A DNA stretch of 43,840 nucleotides from Rickettsia sp. GTDB lineage: Bacteria; Pseudomonadota; Alphaproteobacteria; Rickettsiales; Rickettsiaceae. The position numbers and the translations under genes were made by a program. The stretch's first letter is position 1; the number at the start of each line of letters is the position of its first letter. Below, piece after piece: positions 36,508 to 43,840 of the stretch. The stretch spans positions 1 to 43,840 of the forward strand of contig JAIFLQ010000064.1 in the NCBI GenBank assembly GCA_020048975.1, in the 5' to 3' direction. The notes under the pieces were generated by a model, which made no database searches, had not been told where the DNA came from, and saw nothing but the letters and a program-made list of their open reading frames with translations.

Positions 36508-37311
36508 ATGGTTTTAGTAGATTCACATTGTCATTTGGACATGCTAACAGAATACGATTCTCACGATAATATTGTCAAGCGTGCACTTGAATCAAATGTA
36601 CATTACATACAAACCATTTGTACAAGGCTGGAGGATATTTCAAAAATTTTAGCTATTGCAGAAAATTATAATAATGTCTTTGCCTCAGTTGGCATACATC
36701 CTAGCGAAGTAAATAAACTCATCACTACTCAAGAATTAACCAAGCTTACTAAACACCCTAAGGTAATTGGATTAGGTGAAACAGGTTTAGATTATTACTA
36801 CAATAAGGATAATTCTCAGCAGCAACTACAAAGAAAATCTTTTGAAGAACATATAAAAACCTCCTGTGAAAGTAATTTACCAATTATAGTTCATACCAGA
36901 GCTGCAGAAGATGACACTTATGACATAATGAATTCATATAAAAAAATGCATAATTTTCCAGGTCTTATTCATTGTTTCACAGCTTCAGAAAAATTTGCTA
37001 GAAAGATACTAGACCTTGGTTTTTACATTTCAATAGCTGGCATTATTACTTTTAAAAATGCAGAAGAATTGAGATCAATAGTCAAATTTATTCCTTTAGA
37101 TAAACTTTTATTAGAGACTGATTCCCCCTATTTAGCACCAGTACCTCAAAGGGGAAAAACAAATGAACCTGCTTACGTAAAATACGTTGCACAAGCTATC
37201 TCCGATCTGAAGGGAATTACTGTAGAAAAGTGTGCAGAACAAACAACTAAAAACTTTTTTACTCTATTTAGCAAGGCTTCACAGGTCAACATCCATAACA
37301 GATATAAATAA
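36508..37311 (+). CDS. tatD: TatD family metal-dependent deoxyribonuclease
   Basis: A 267-residue amidohydrolase-fold protein. Metal ligands sit in DSHCHLDM, GETGLDYYY, IVHTRAAEDD, GLIHCFTAS and LLETDSPYLAP, all in the family order. TatD proteins act on DNA (3'-5' exonuclease activity in E. coli) and have been linked to repair of oxidative damage; the exact role here is inferred. It forms a pair with metG, a common bacterial arrangement. Confidence 0.93.
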   Translation: MVLVDSHCHLDMLTEYDSHDNIVKRALESNVHYIQTICTRLEDISKILAIAENYNNVFASVGIHPSEVNKLITTQELTKLTKHPKVIGLGETGLDYYYNKDNSQQQLQRKSFEEHIKTSCESNLPIIVHTRAAEDDTYDIMNSYKKMHNFPGLIHCFTASEKFARKILDLGFYISIAGIITFKNAEELRSIVKFIPLDKLLLETDSPYLAPVPQRGKTNEPAYVKYVAQAISDLKGITVEKCAEQTTKNFFTLFSKASQVNIHNRYK

Positions 37312-37345
37312 ACAGTTTTTTGTATCCGTTGTAAGGGATTGGCTG

Positions 37346-37475
37346 AAAAACCGTCGTTGAGGTCTATCTCAGACCGTCATCACTGACGAATGTTGTTATC
37401 ATGAGCGAATGCGAAATGATATATGGCTTTATGGATGGCCACGCTTCGCTCGCCAATGACGATGGGAAGGCAGCT
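37346..37475. repeat. Degenerate rickettsial-type repeat cluster between tatD and infA
   Basis: The spacer 37312-37561 has no gene. It carries ATGAGCGAATGCGAAATGAT on the left and GGCCACGCTTCGCTCGCCAA then TGACGATGGGA on the right, which are diverged inverted halves of one unit. A further piece around 37350-37395 (CGTCGTTGAGGTC, CCGTCATCACTGACG) suggests nested or decayed copies. The wording resembles the common 'GTCATTGCGAGCGAATGCGAAG' repeats of rickettsial genomes. Boundaries are approximate. Confidence 0.6.
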
Positions 37476-37561
37476 CGTAATTGAGGTTTATTTATTCAAT
37501 TAGCTATTAGAGCCAAGGGCCTGAACCGATACAGTCTTTTAATTTTGCAAAGATTATAAAG

Positions 37562-37780
37562 TTACGAGCTACGATGTATAACTCTACCTTTTGTTAGGTC
37601 ATAAGGAGTCATTTCTACTTTAACTTTATCACCAGCCAAAATACGAATACGATTTTTACGCATTTTACCTGATGTATGAGCTATAATTTCGTGTCCATTT
37701 TCGAGCACTACTCTAAAATGTGCATTGGGTAAAAGCTCCAATACTTCACCATCAAATTGGAGAAGCTCTTCTTTTGCCAT
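37562..37780 (-). CDS. infA: Translation initiation factor IF-1
   Basis: A 72-residue S1/OB-fold protein that binds the ribosomal A site during initiation. The sequence follows the family from end to end: [58 protein letters not shown] and [11 protein letters not shown]. It stands alone on the minus strand between the repeat-filled spacer and the membrane-anchored protein gene. Confidence 0.98.
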   Translation of the reverse strand: MAKEELLQFDGEVLELLPNAHFRVVLENGHEIIAHTSGKMRKNRIRILAGDKVKVEMTPYDLTKGRVIHRSS

Positions 37781-37874
37781 GAATATTCCAAGATAAATTA
37801 AGTAAGTGCGAATTATAACAAATATTAGCCTTTAACACAACAAATATAATTTACAACAGAACTTTTATTAAATT

Positions 37875-38429
37875 TTACTCATGAAGTAAATTCACCTTAA
37901 GTAAAGCAACATTAGTGGCTAAACCTAGTAATTCGTAATTAGTCAATAAGCTCGGAAAATCTTCAACACATACAACAAAACCATCAGAGTTATAGGCAAG
38001 TTTAAATATGTATAATACATATTCTTTACCATTAACCTTAATTTTATTTTTTATATACTCTTGTGTTGCAAAATTTTTTGAAATTATTGTAAAATTTTTT
38101 TGTAAAAAATCATGTATTTCTTTTTTCAAAACTTTTGGTCTGCTAGTTTTAAATTCCATGTTAATGGAATCAAATATTATAATTTCTTCCAAATTATAAT
38201 ATTCCTTTATTGACTCTATTAGTTTAAAAGAAAAATTAAGCGACGTAAGGCTATTTTCTAAATTATTTAAATTTTTATGTAAAAATTTAAGCTCTAAGTA
38301 TAATTGTATTAATTTTTGATTTTTTCTATCACAGTATTTAGTAGATTTCATTATTATCATAATAACTAAACCTACTATTATCACTGCACATGTTACAATA
38401 TTAACATTATTCAAAAAAATTAATTCCAT
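37875..38429 (-). CDS. Membrane-anchored protein with a possible GAF-like domain
   Basis: About 184 residues from ATG 38427-38429, which has GGAG ten bases upstream; a GTG three codons earlier is an alternative. One transmembrane helix (about 9-28, VNIVTCAVIIVGLVIMIIM) is followed by a helical, coiled-coil-prone stretch (about 35-65) and a C-terminal alpha/beta domain. The pattern of a strand (LEEIIIFDSI), two later strands (KEYVLYIFKL, GFVVCVED) and a closing helix (NYELLGLATNVALLKVNLL) is like a GAF/PAS sensory fold. This is inference from secondary structure only. It is transcribed away from gapR across a palindrome-bearing spacer. Confidence 0.6.
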   Translation of the reverse strand: MELIFLNNVNIVTCAVIIVGLVIMIIMKSTKYCDRKNQKLIQLYLELKFLHKNLNNLENSLTSLNFSFKLIESIKEYYNLEEIIIFDSINMEFKTSRPKVLKKEIHDFLQKNFTIISKNFATQEYIKNKIKVNGKEYVLYIFKLAYNSDGFVVCVEDFPSLLTNYELLGLATNVALLKVNLLHE

Positions 38430-38466
38430 ACTTATCACACTCCAAGTTAACTAATACACCCTATCG

Positions 38467-38511
38467 TGCAATTTAAAGTTGCATGATAACCTATAGAATA
38501 AACTATAGGTT
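38467..38511. promoter_or_regulatory. Two palindromes in the divergent spacer before gapR
   Basis: AACCTATAG (38488-38496) and CTATAGGTT (38503-38511) form a perfect 9-bp inverted repeat with a 6-base centre. Just upstream TGCAA (38467-38471) and TTGCA (38479-38483) form a shorter one. They lie between divergently read genes, about 40-80 bases from the minus-strand start and about 125-170 bases from gapR, where operators are common. They could also be a transcript hairpin. No regulator is identified. Confidence 0.35.
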
Positions 38512-38634
38512 TGTTAATATTAAGATACTTTATAAATCGGTCAAGATCTTTTATAAAAAAATAATATTTGCTCTGGTTTTTTCGCTAGAATGTGTTTATA
38601 AAAACATATACTCAAATAACAAAAAGGTATCTTT

Positions 38635-38871
38635 ATGTCTGAAATAGTAGCAAAAGACCAATTAAAACAATATGTGAATAGAATTGAAAGATTAGAAGCA
38701 GACAAAACAATATTATTAGATGACATTAAACAAGTTTTTGACGAAGCCAAGGCCAATGGGTTTGATGTAAAAACAATGAAGAAAGTAGTTCAATTAAGAA
38801 AGCTTGATAAAAATAAATTAGCTGAGCAAGACGCTATATTAGAACTTTACAGACAGGCTTTAGAAGTTTAA
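38635..38871 (+). CDS. gapR: GapR-like DNA-binding protein (DUF2312/UPF0335)
   Basis: A 78-residue protein of the alphaproteobacterial DUF2312 family. The sequence matches the family throughout: DQLKQYVNRIERLEADKTIL, the helix DDIKQVFDEAKANGFDVKTM and KKVVQLRKLDKN...ILELYRQAL. In Caulobacter, GapR binds overtwisted A+T-rich DNA and supports topoisomerases during replication; a nucleoid role is inferred here from that. It is followed after 38 bases by a rhodanese gene. Confidence 0.93.
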   Translation: MSEIVAKDQLKQYVNRIERLEADKTILLDDIKQVFDEAKANGFDVKTMKKVVQLRKLDKNKLAEQDAILELYRQALEV

Positions 38872-38909
38872 TATCAACTTATAATCTTATTTTACATATT
38901 TCAGGTAAC

Positions 38910-39242
38910 ATGGTTGAAATAAAAACATTAGACCCAAAAACGTTAAAATCTTGGCTAGATAAGGATGAGGCTATACTTATTGATGTTAGGGAGCCTATTG
39001 AATATAGGGAATCTTATATTGAAAAAGCCATTAATATACCATTATCTCAGCTTCTTACCAAAATACATGAAATTCCCGATTTAAGAAAAAAGAAAATAAT
39101 TTTACAGTGTAAATCGGGAATTAGATCAATGATGGGTTGTGAATCTCTTAAAAATGATGGATTTAAAGAAAACATATGGAGTTTAGAAGGCGGAATTTAC
39201 AATTGGTCTTCTTCTGGGTTTCCTGTAAAACCATCGAAATAA
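38910..39242 (+). CDS. Single-domain rhodanese-like protein
   Basis: A 110-residue sulfurtransferase-fold protein. Visible motifs are LIDVREPIEYRESYIEKAINIPLSQL, given as LIDVREPIEYRESYIE and KAINIPLSQL, and the active-site loop CKSGIRS with the catalytic Cys in the CxxxxR arrangement. Such proteins move sulfane sulfur or detoxify; the substrate is unknown. There is no signal peptide, so it is probably cytoplasmic. It lies between gapR and an unrecognised gene. Confidence 0.9.
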   Translation: MVEIKTLDPKTLKSWLDKDEAILIDVREPIEYRESYIEKAINIPLSQLLTKIHEIPDLRKKKIILQCKSGIRSMMGCESLKNDGFKENIWSLEGGIYNWSSSGFPVKPSK

Positions 39243-39284
39243 CGAGCTATAGTAAAACCAGCCAGAACTTTGGCTGAGAAAATT

Positions 39285-39602
39285 ATGCAATTTAATTGTA
39301 GACCAACAGAATTAAATTTTATGGCCAGAACAAAACCTCAGAAAGCTAAGATGGATGAAACTGCCACAGCATATTTAATCACCAAATCTCTAGAAAATAC
39401 CAATGATTTACCTATAGATGTAGTAAATGTAGAAAAAGCTGGCATTACCAAAACACCAGCAAAGAGCTCTTTATGCGACTTCATATTAGCTAACAATAAT
39501 GACGTATATATATGCGGATCAAATGGCTGTAATCTTCAAGATATTAGCCTTAGTGGTAGTCCTATTATAGAGTATTATTCCGATTCGAACGACGAAATTT
39601 AA
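39285..39602 (+). CDS. Conserved-looking small protein of unknown function
   Basis: I do not recognise this protein. The ATG at 39285 gives 105 residues; a TTG five codons earlier is in frame (110 residues). It has four cysteines (NCRPT, SLCDF, YICGSNGCNL), the last two in a CxxxxC pair that could bind metal or form a disulfide. No hydrophobic helix or signal peptide is visible. It sits between the rhodanese gene and convergent mutM (25 bases away). Confidence 0.6.
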   Translation: MQFNCRPTELNFMARTKPQKAKMDETATAYLITKSLENTNDLPIDVVNVEKAGITKTPAKSSLCDFILANNNDVYICGSNGCNLQDISLSGSPIIEYYSDSNDEI

Positions 39603-39627
39603 GCCGCTTGCAGCACCAGTTAAGGGA

Positions 39628-40452
39628 CTATACTTTTTGACAAACAGGGCAAAAATACGTTGCTCTTCCATTTTGGACAATTTTGACTATTGTCGCCCCA
39701 CAGGAATAACAATTTGCATTTTTACGATCATACACCGTTAGATTTTGTTTAAAATACCCAGGCTTGTTATCCCCATTAACAAAATCTTTTAGCGTCGTGC
39801 CACCAGCTTTTATCGCTTCATTTAAAACAAAAATAATTGACTGAATTAAAATTAAGATTTCATTCTTTGTTAAATCTTGCACTGGTTTTGATGGATTTAT
39901 TTTACTTAAAAACAAGCTCTCAGAAGCATAAATATTGCCTATTCCTACAACAATTTTATTATCCATAATTGCTGATTTTATTGGAATTTTTCTATTCCTG
40001 AAACAATCTTCCAAATATTTTACATTAAAACATTCGGAAAATGGCTCGGGACCAATATTTTTTAAATATTTCTGCGACTCTAATTCGTTAGTAGCACTAA
40101 CATATATCATACCGAAACGTCTTGAATCATTAAAAACGAGGAGATTTCCACTTTCTAACACAAGAACAATGTGATCATGTTTTTGTAAATCATAACTCTC
40201 CTTCTTTAAAGTGAGTCTACCTGTCATTCCAAGATGGAATACTATGGAATTATTATTATTAAGTTCTATAATCAAATATTTAGCAACTCTGCGGACATTG
40301 TTAATAACAGAATTGATCGTTTTTTCAGCTAAATTTGGATCTAAGTTGGATCTTAATGACGTTCTGTGCTTTATAAAAGAGATGATTTTATGCCCCACAA
40401 TATGTTTTTCTAGGGAGAGTTTTAACGTTTCTACTTCTGGCAATTCTGGCAT
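39628..40452 (-). CDS. mutM: Formamidopyrimidine-DNA glycosylase
   Basis: A 274-residue bifunctional DNA glycosylase/AP lyase that removes 8-oxoguanine and Fapy lesions. The N-terminal MPELPEVETL supplies the catalytic Pro2 and Glu3. KSAIMDNKIVVGIGNIYASE is the family helix-two-turn-helix region. The C-terminal zinc finger is CYSCGATIVK...YFCPVCQ, complete with four cysteines. It is divergent from ubiE across 67 bases. Confidence 0.96.
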   Translation of the reverse strand: MPELPEVETLKLSLEKHIVGHKIISFIKHRTSLRSNLDPNLAEKTINSVINNVRRVAKYLIIELNNNNSIVFHLGMTGRLTLKKESYDLQKHDHIVLVLESGNLLVFNDSRRFGMIYVSATNELESQKYLKNIGPEPFSECFNVKYLEDCFRNRKIPIKSAIMDNKIVVGIGNIYASESLFLSKINPSKPVQDLTKNEILILIQSIIFVLNEAIKAGGTTLKDFVNGDNKPGYFKQNLTVYDRKNANCYSCGATIVKIVQNGRATYFCPVCQKV

Positions 40453-40519
40453 TTGTTTAATATGCTACTATTATTTTAATAATACAATACTACTAATTAA
40501 ATATATCCTATCAATAACT

Positions 40520-41296
40520 ATGAACAACGATAATAGAACACCTAAAGATGAAAACAATATAAATTTTGGGTTTAAAAAAGTAACTAACGAAGAAAAACGC
40601 TCCTTAGTGGACGGTGTGTTTTCTGATGTAGCAAACAAATACGACTTAATGAATGATCTAATGAGCTTCGGAGTACACCGTGCATGGAAGGATGAATTTT
40701 GCAATATGATTCCAAATTTAGATGGTAAGATACTAGATGTTGCTGGGGGGACTGGCGACATAGCATTTAGAATTAAATCTAGAGCAAAAAAACAAAATAA
40801 AAACCCACATATCATTGTTTGTGACATAAATCATGATATGCTCAAAATTTGTCAAGCTAAGGCTATAGATAAGAATATCTTGAATAATTTATACTTAATA
40901 GTAGCCGACGCAGAAAAGCTACCTTTTGCCGATAATAGCTTTGATTACTATACCGTAGCTTTTGGCGTTAGAAATGTATTATCTATTGAAAAATCGTTAA
41001 AAGAAGCCTATAGAGTCTTAAAACCCACTGGTAAATTTTTATGCTTAGAATTTTCACAAATCCAGAATGAATTAATGAAACCACTATACGATTTCTATTC
41101 CTTTAACATAATTCCAAATATAGGAAAATACGTAACTAATAACGAGTCAGCATATCGATACTTAAGCGAAAGTATAAGCGTTTTTCCAGGTCAAGAAGAT
41201 TTTAAAACAAAAATTCAAGAAGCAAATTTTGTTGATGTAGGTTATAAAAATTTAACTTTTGGAGTTGCTGCTATTCATTACGGCTATAAAATATGA
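40520..41296 (+). CDS. ubiE: Ubiquinone/menaquinone biosynthesis C-methyltransferase
   Basis: A 258-residue SAM-dependent methyltransferase that adds the C-methyl group in ubiquinone synthesis. SAM motif I is LDVAGGTGDIAFRI, and the family markers NDLMSFGVHRAWKDEF, VAFGVRNVLSIEKSL and YRVLKPTGKFLCLEFSQ are present. The start is the ATG at 40520-40522; the frame is open to 40211, but that extension runs antisense to mutM and is not plausible. The stop overlaps the ubiB start by four bases. Confidence 0.96.
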   Translation: MNNDNRTPKDENNINFGFKKVTNEEKRSLVDGVFSDVANKYDLMNDLMSFGVHRAWKDEFCNMIPNLDGKILDVAGGTGDIAFRIKSRAKKQNKNPHIIVCDINHDMLKICQAKAIDKNILNNLYLIVADAEKLPFADNSFDYYTVAFGVRNVLSIEKSLKEAYRVLKPTGKFLCLEFSQIQNELMKPLYDFYSFNIIPNIGKYVTNNESAYRYLSESISVFPGQEDFKTKIQEANFVDVGYKNLTFGVAAIHYGYKI

Positions 41297-42684
41297 TTAA
41301 CTCTATAAAAAATATTGTCCACTTAATTTTATTTTTATATAAAATAAGTAAATATCAAATCCTTACTCATCCAGAAAATATAAAATTTTCAAAAAATATA
41401 AAATTTCTAGGAAGTTTAATAAGTTTTATAACCTATCCTAAAAATTTTTTTACAAATCCAAAACAAACTTTTGGTATAAGATTAACAAATTTACTAAAAG
41501 ATCTTGGGCCTATATATATTAAATTTGGTCAAACCATTTCTACAAGACCAGATCTAATAGGCCAGAACATAGCAGACCACTTAAAATCTTTACAAGATAA
41601 ACTTCCTCCATTTGACATCAAATTTGTTAAAGCTAAGATAGAAGAAAAATTTGGAATGCAAATATCTAAAATATTTTCTACCTTTGACGAAACTCCTATT
41701 GCAGCAGCGTCTATTGCGCAAGTTCATAAAGCAACGCTTGTAAGCGGCGAAACAGTAGCGGTAAAAATTTTAAGGCCTGATATTACTAAACAATATAATA
41801 ATGATATTCTTTTTCTAGAATTTGTTACAAAGTTTACAACAAAATTTATCAAAAATTCCAAAAGGTTAAAACTACATGAAGTAATAGCGTTATTCAGAGA
41901 ATCGATGAACTGTGAATTAAATTTAATGATGGAAGCTGCTGCCGCATCAAGATTTGCTGATAATTTCGTAGGTGATGATAGCATATACGTACCTAAAATT
42001 TATTGGAACTTAACTTCAGAAGAAATAATAACTCTAGAATGGATTGATGGAATATCAATCTATGATACAAAAAGCCTAGTCAAGAATAAGTTAAACCCTG
42101 AAGATATTGCTGCTAAAATTGCAGTTATCTTCTTTAATCAAGCCTACAGAGATGGATTCTTCCATGCTGATTTACACCCCGGAAATATTCTTGTAAAACC
42201 AAATGGTCAGATTGCCCTAATAGATTTTGGTATTATAGGTATATTATCAGAAGATGATAGGCTAGCAATTGCCGAGTTATTATATGCTTTTTTAAAACGA
42301 GATTATAAGCTTGTTGCAAGTGTCCACCATAGAATAGGCTATATACCCAAAAATACAAATCTAGAACTTTTTGCGCAAAGCTGTAGAGCAATTGCTGAGC
42401 CAATTATTGGGAAGCAGATTAAAAATATTTCGATAGGTAATCTTTTAGCTCAATTATTCAAAGTAACAGAAGAATTTGGAATGGAGACTCAACCTCAACT
42501 TTTATTATTGCAAAAAACCATGGTAGTAGTTGAAGGTATAGGACAAAGTCTAGACCCAGAAATTAATATGTGGCAACTAGCAGAACCTTGGATAAAAAAA
42601 TGGGCAATAAAGAATTTGAGTCCCGAAGCTAAGTTACTTAGAATAGCTAAAAAATTTATAAATCGGATTATTCAAAATCAGTAA
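41293..42684 (+). CDS. ubiB: Ubiquinone biosynthesis protein UbiB (ABC1/ADCK family)
   Basis: A 463-residue atypical kinase-like protein needed for ubiquinone synthesis. The KxGQ motif appears in YIKFGQTISTRPDLIG, followed by the invariant Ala-rich loop PIAAASIAQVHKATL, the nucleotide-binding VAVKILRP, and catalytic HADLHPGNILV with IDFGIIG. All are diagnostic of the ABC1 family. The C-terminus is weakly hydrophobic. It overlaps ubiE, as in many alphaproteobacteria, and is likely co-translated with it. Confidence 0.96.
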   Translation: MINSIKNIVHLILFLYKISKYQILTHPENIKFSKNIKFLGSLISFITYPKNFFTNPKQTFGIRLTNLLKDLGPIYIKFGQTISTRPDLIGQNIADHLKSLQDKLPPFDIKFVKAKIEEKFGMQISKIFSTFDETPIAAASIAQVHKATLVSGETVAVKILRPDITKQYNNDILFLEFVTKFTTKFIKNSKRLKLHEVIALFRESMNCELNLMMEAAAASRFADNFVGDDSIYVPKIYWNLTSEEIITLEWIDGISIYDTKSLVKNKLNPEDIAAKIAVIFFNQAYRDGFFHADLHPGNILVKPNGQIALIDFGIIGILSEDDRLAIAELLYAFLKRDYKLVASVHHRIGYIPKNTNLELFAQSCRAIAEPIIGKQIKNISIGNLLAQLFKVTEEFGMETQPQLLLLQKTMVVVEGIGQSLDPEINMWQLAEPWIKKWAIKNLSPEAKLLRIAKKFINRIIQNQ

Positions 42685-42701
42685 CTAAAGAACATAACTT
42701 A

Positions 42702-43232
42702 ATGACAAATCCTATAATTATACTTGGTAGCTCAAGAAGCCATGGTGAAACTAGAAAAGCTGTTGATTTAATAATTGGAACTAACCAAATTCCAATTATA
42801 GATCTTAAAACACTTAATATATCCATTTATGATTATGAACATCAAAATAAAAATGATGATTTTATACCATTGATAGAAGGCATTATGGAACATGACCTTA
42901 TCGTACTTGCAACCCCTGTTTATTGGTATACAATGAGCGCCACTATGAAAATTTTCTTAGATCGCTTAACTGATCTACTTGAGATCAGAAGAGATTTAGG
43001 TCGTAAATTACGTGGTAAAAAATTATTCATCATCAGTAGTATAGGAACCACCTCATTACCCCAAGGTTTTGAAGATGCTTTTTGGCAAACAGCTAAATAT
43101 CTGAAGATGGAATATGAAGGTTCTAGTTTTATTTGTAGTAGAAATAAAACTAATGTTGAAGTCAACCAATTCAATGAAATAGAAATCGCAAAAGCAAGAA
43201 CTATTTTATTTAAGAAGCGAATCATCATATGA
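42702..43232 (+). CDS. Flavodoxin-fold NAD(P)H-dependent FMN reductase-like protein
   Basis: A 176-residue protein with the flavodoxin-like fold. The opening IIILGSSRSHGETRKAVDLI matches the FMN phosphate-binding loop (GSSRxxGxT), and LIVLATPVYWYTMSATMKIF matches the isoalloxazine-binding TPVYW...MK(x)FLDR region. It is likely an oxidoreductase of the NADPH-dependent FMN reductase/Iwai-type family; its physiological substrate is unknown. The 17-base gap to ubiB suggests co-expression. The stop overlaps the following exonuclease III gene by four bases. Confidence 0.85.
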   Translation: MTNPIIILGSSRSHGETRKAVDLIIGTNQIPIIDLKTLNISIYDYEHQNKNDDFIPLIEGIMEHDLIVLATPVYWYTMSATMKIFLDRLTDLLEIRRDLGRKLRGKKLFIISSIGTTSLPQGFEDAFWQTAKYLKMEYEGSSFICSRNKTNVEVNQFNEIEIAKARTILFKKRIII

Positions 43233-43840
43233 AAATAGTAACATGGAATATAAATTCAGTTCGTCTGCGTTTGAATTTATTAGAAGCTTTAGCTGAAATT
43301 GCCAATCCTGATATAATATGTTTGCAGGAAACTAAGGCATCTGATGATGTTTTTCCACAGAATGAAATAAAGAAAATGGGTTATAAATACATAGCTTTTT
43401 CAGGAGAAAAATCATATAATGGAGTCGCGATTTTATCTAAACATCCTATAAAAAACATTTTTTCTTCTAGTTTTTATAACAACGATAAAAGACATATAGC
43501 TGGTATAATAGAAGATATTGAGATTCATAATTTTTATATTCCTGCTGGTGGGGATGAACCAGATGTTGTTATTAATCCAAAATTCAAACATAAATTAGAA
43601 TATATTAAATTAATCCAAAATTGGTTTTTAGAAAATCGAAACAAAAGTGATAAAATCATTTTACTCGGTGATTTAAATATTGCACCACATGCAAATGATG
43701 TATGGTCCAGCTCTCAGCTAAAAAATGTTGTAAGTCATACACCGATTGAACGAGAATTATTGATAAATTTACAAAATTCATTTGAATTTATTGACAGGGG
43801 CAGGCATTTTACCAGTATGGACGAGAAGCTATATAGCTGG
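43229..43840 (+). CDS. xthA2: Exodeoxyribonuclease III (second paralogue, 3' end outside window)
   Basis: The frame is open from ATG 43229-43231 to the end of the window (204 codons, no stop). It reads as an AP endonuclease: VTWNINSVRLRL, ICLQETKASDD, YNGVAILSK, GDLNIAP and the C-terminal part ending MDEKLYSW, where WWDYR-type sequence is expected next. It differs clearly from the copy at 13526-14326, so it is a distinct paralogue rather than a recent duplication. It overlaps the flavodoxin-fold gene by four bases. Confidence 0.95.
   Translation, partial: MKIVTWNINSVRLRLNLLEALAEIANPDIICLQETKASDDVFPQNEIKKMGYKYIAFSGEKSYNGVAILSKHPIKNIFSSSFYNNDKRHIAGIIEDIEIHNFYIPAGGDEPDVVINPKFKHKLEYIKLIQNWFLENRNKSDKIILLGDLNIAPHANDVWSSSQLKNVVSHTPIERELLINLQNSFEFIDRGRHFTSMDEKLYSW

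Noticed and set aside
40211-40519. Open extension of the ubiE frame of about 100 codons upstream
   Set aside because: It is antisense to mutM, and the family N-terminus is fully encoded from the ATG at 40520.
1-43840. CRISPR array, insertion sequence, prophage or rRNA genes
   Set aside because: No regularly spaced direct repeats, transposase, integrase, phage structural genes or rRNA-like stretches were seen.

Overview
The window is a strongly A+T-rich bacterial chromosome segment. Gene content and order point to the order Rickettsiales, most likely a member or close relative of the Rickettsiaceae. Supporting signs are the tilS-ftsH, mutM-ubiE-ubiB and sdhCDAB arrangements, two exonuclease III paralogues, a ProP-type transporter, split pntA, and several short palindromic repeats of the kind that litter rickettsial genomes. 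One of these repeats lies inside a reading frame. Two features are unlike the classical Rickettsia picture: a small flagellar rod cluster (fliE-flgC-flgB) and a full-length, apparently bifunctional RelA/SpoT protein. There is no sign of a prophage, insertion sequence, CRISPR array or rRNA operon.

Layout. Bases 1-744 hold the 3' end of a sensor histidine kinase, followed by a repeat-bearing spacer. From 1025 to 5186 the minus strand carries trxB-dnaB-nagZ-sodB. From 5360 to 12377 it carries sdhC-sdhD-sdhA-sdhB, a small membrane protein, tilS and ftsH, with a good sigma70-type promoter in front of sdhC. A tRNA-Phe gene sits at 12655-12730, followed by plus-strand rdgB and xthA. A tight minus-strand operon (19092 down to 14323) reads map-radC-wecA-DUF721-cyaY-ABC exporter. 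Its first gene, map (methionine aminopeptidase), is broken by an internal deletion. Next on the minus strand are proP-yraN and pntA-pntA2-pntB, then plus-strand lolA, an orphan membrane protein, and spoT.

The flagellar rod genes flgB-flgC-fliE (29321 down to 27879) run divergently from nuoABCDE-hypothetical-nuoF (29588-34835). metG and tatD follow. infA and a membrane-anchored, possibly GAF-fold protein face gapR across a palindrome-rich spacer. The window closes with a rhodanese, an orphan protein, mutM (minus), ubiE-ubiB, a flavodoxin-fold reductase and the start of a second exonuclease III.

How the genes work together. Most are core respiratory and housekeeping functions: complex I and II subunits, transhydrogenase, ubiquinone synthesis, oxidative-damage repair (SodB, MutM, ExoIII, RdgB), translation (MetG, IF-1, TilS, tRNA-Phe) and envelope maintenance (LolA, WecA, NagZ, FtsH).

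The parts most worth a second look are these. FlgB and FlgC both carry apparent Sec signal peptides, which flagellar rod proteins normally lack. flgB has a single-base frameshift in a short A-run. map has lost a metal-binding segment. A palindromic repeat seems to supply the N-terminus and possibly the start codon of a secreted protein inside the nuo operon. NagZ carries an in-frame insert of about 60 residues. All functional names come from reading motifs by eye; no database search was possible.
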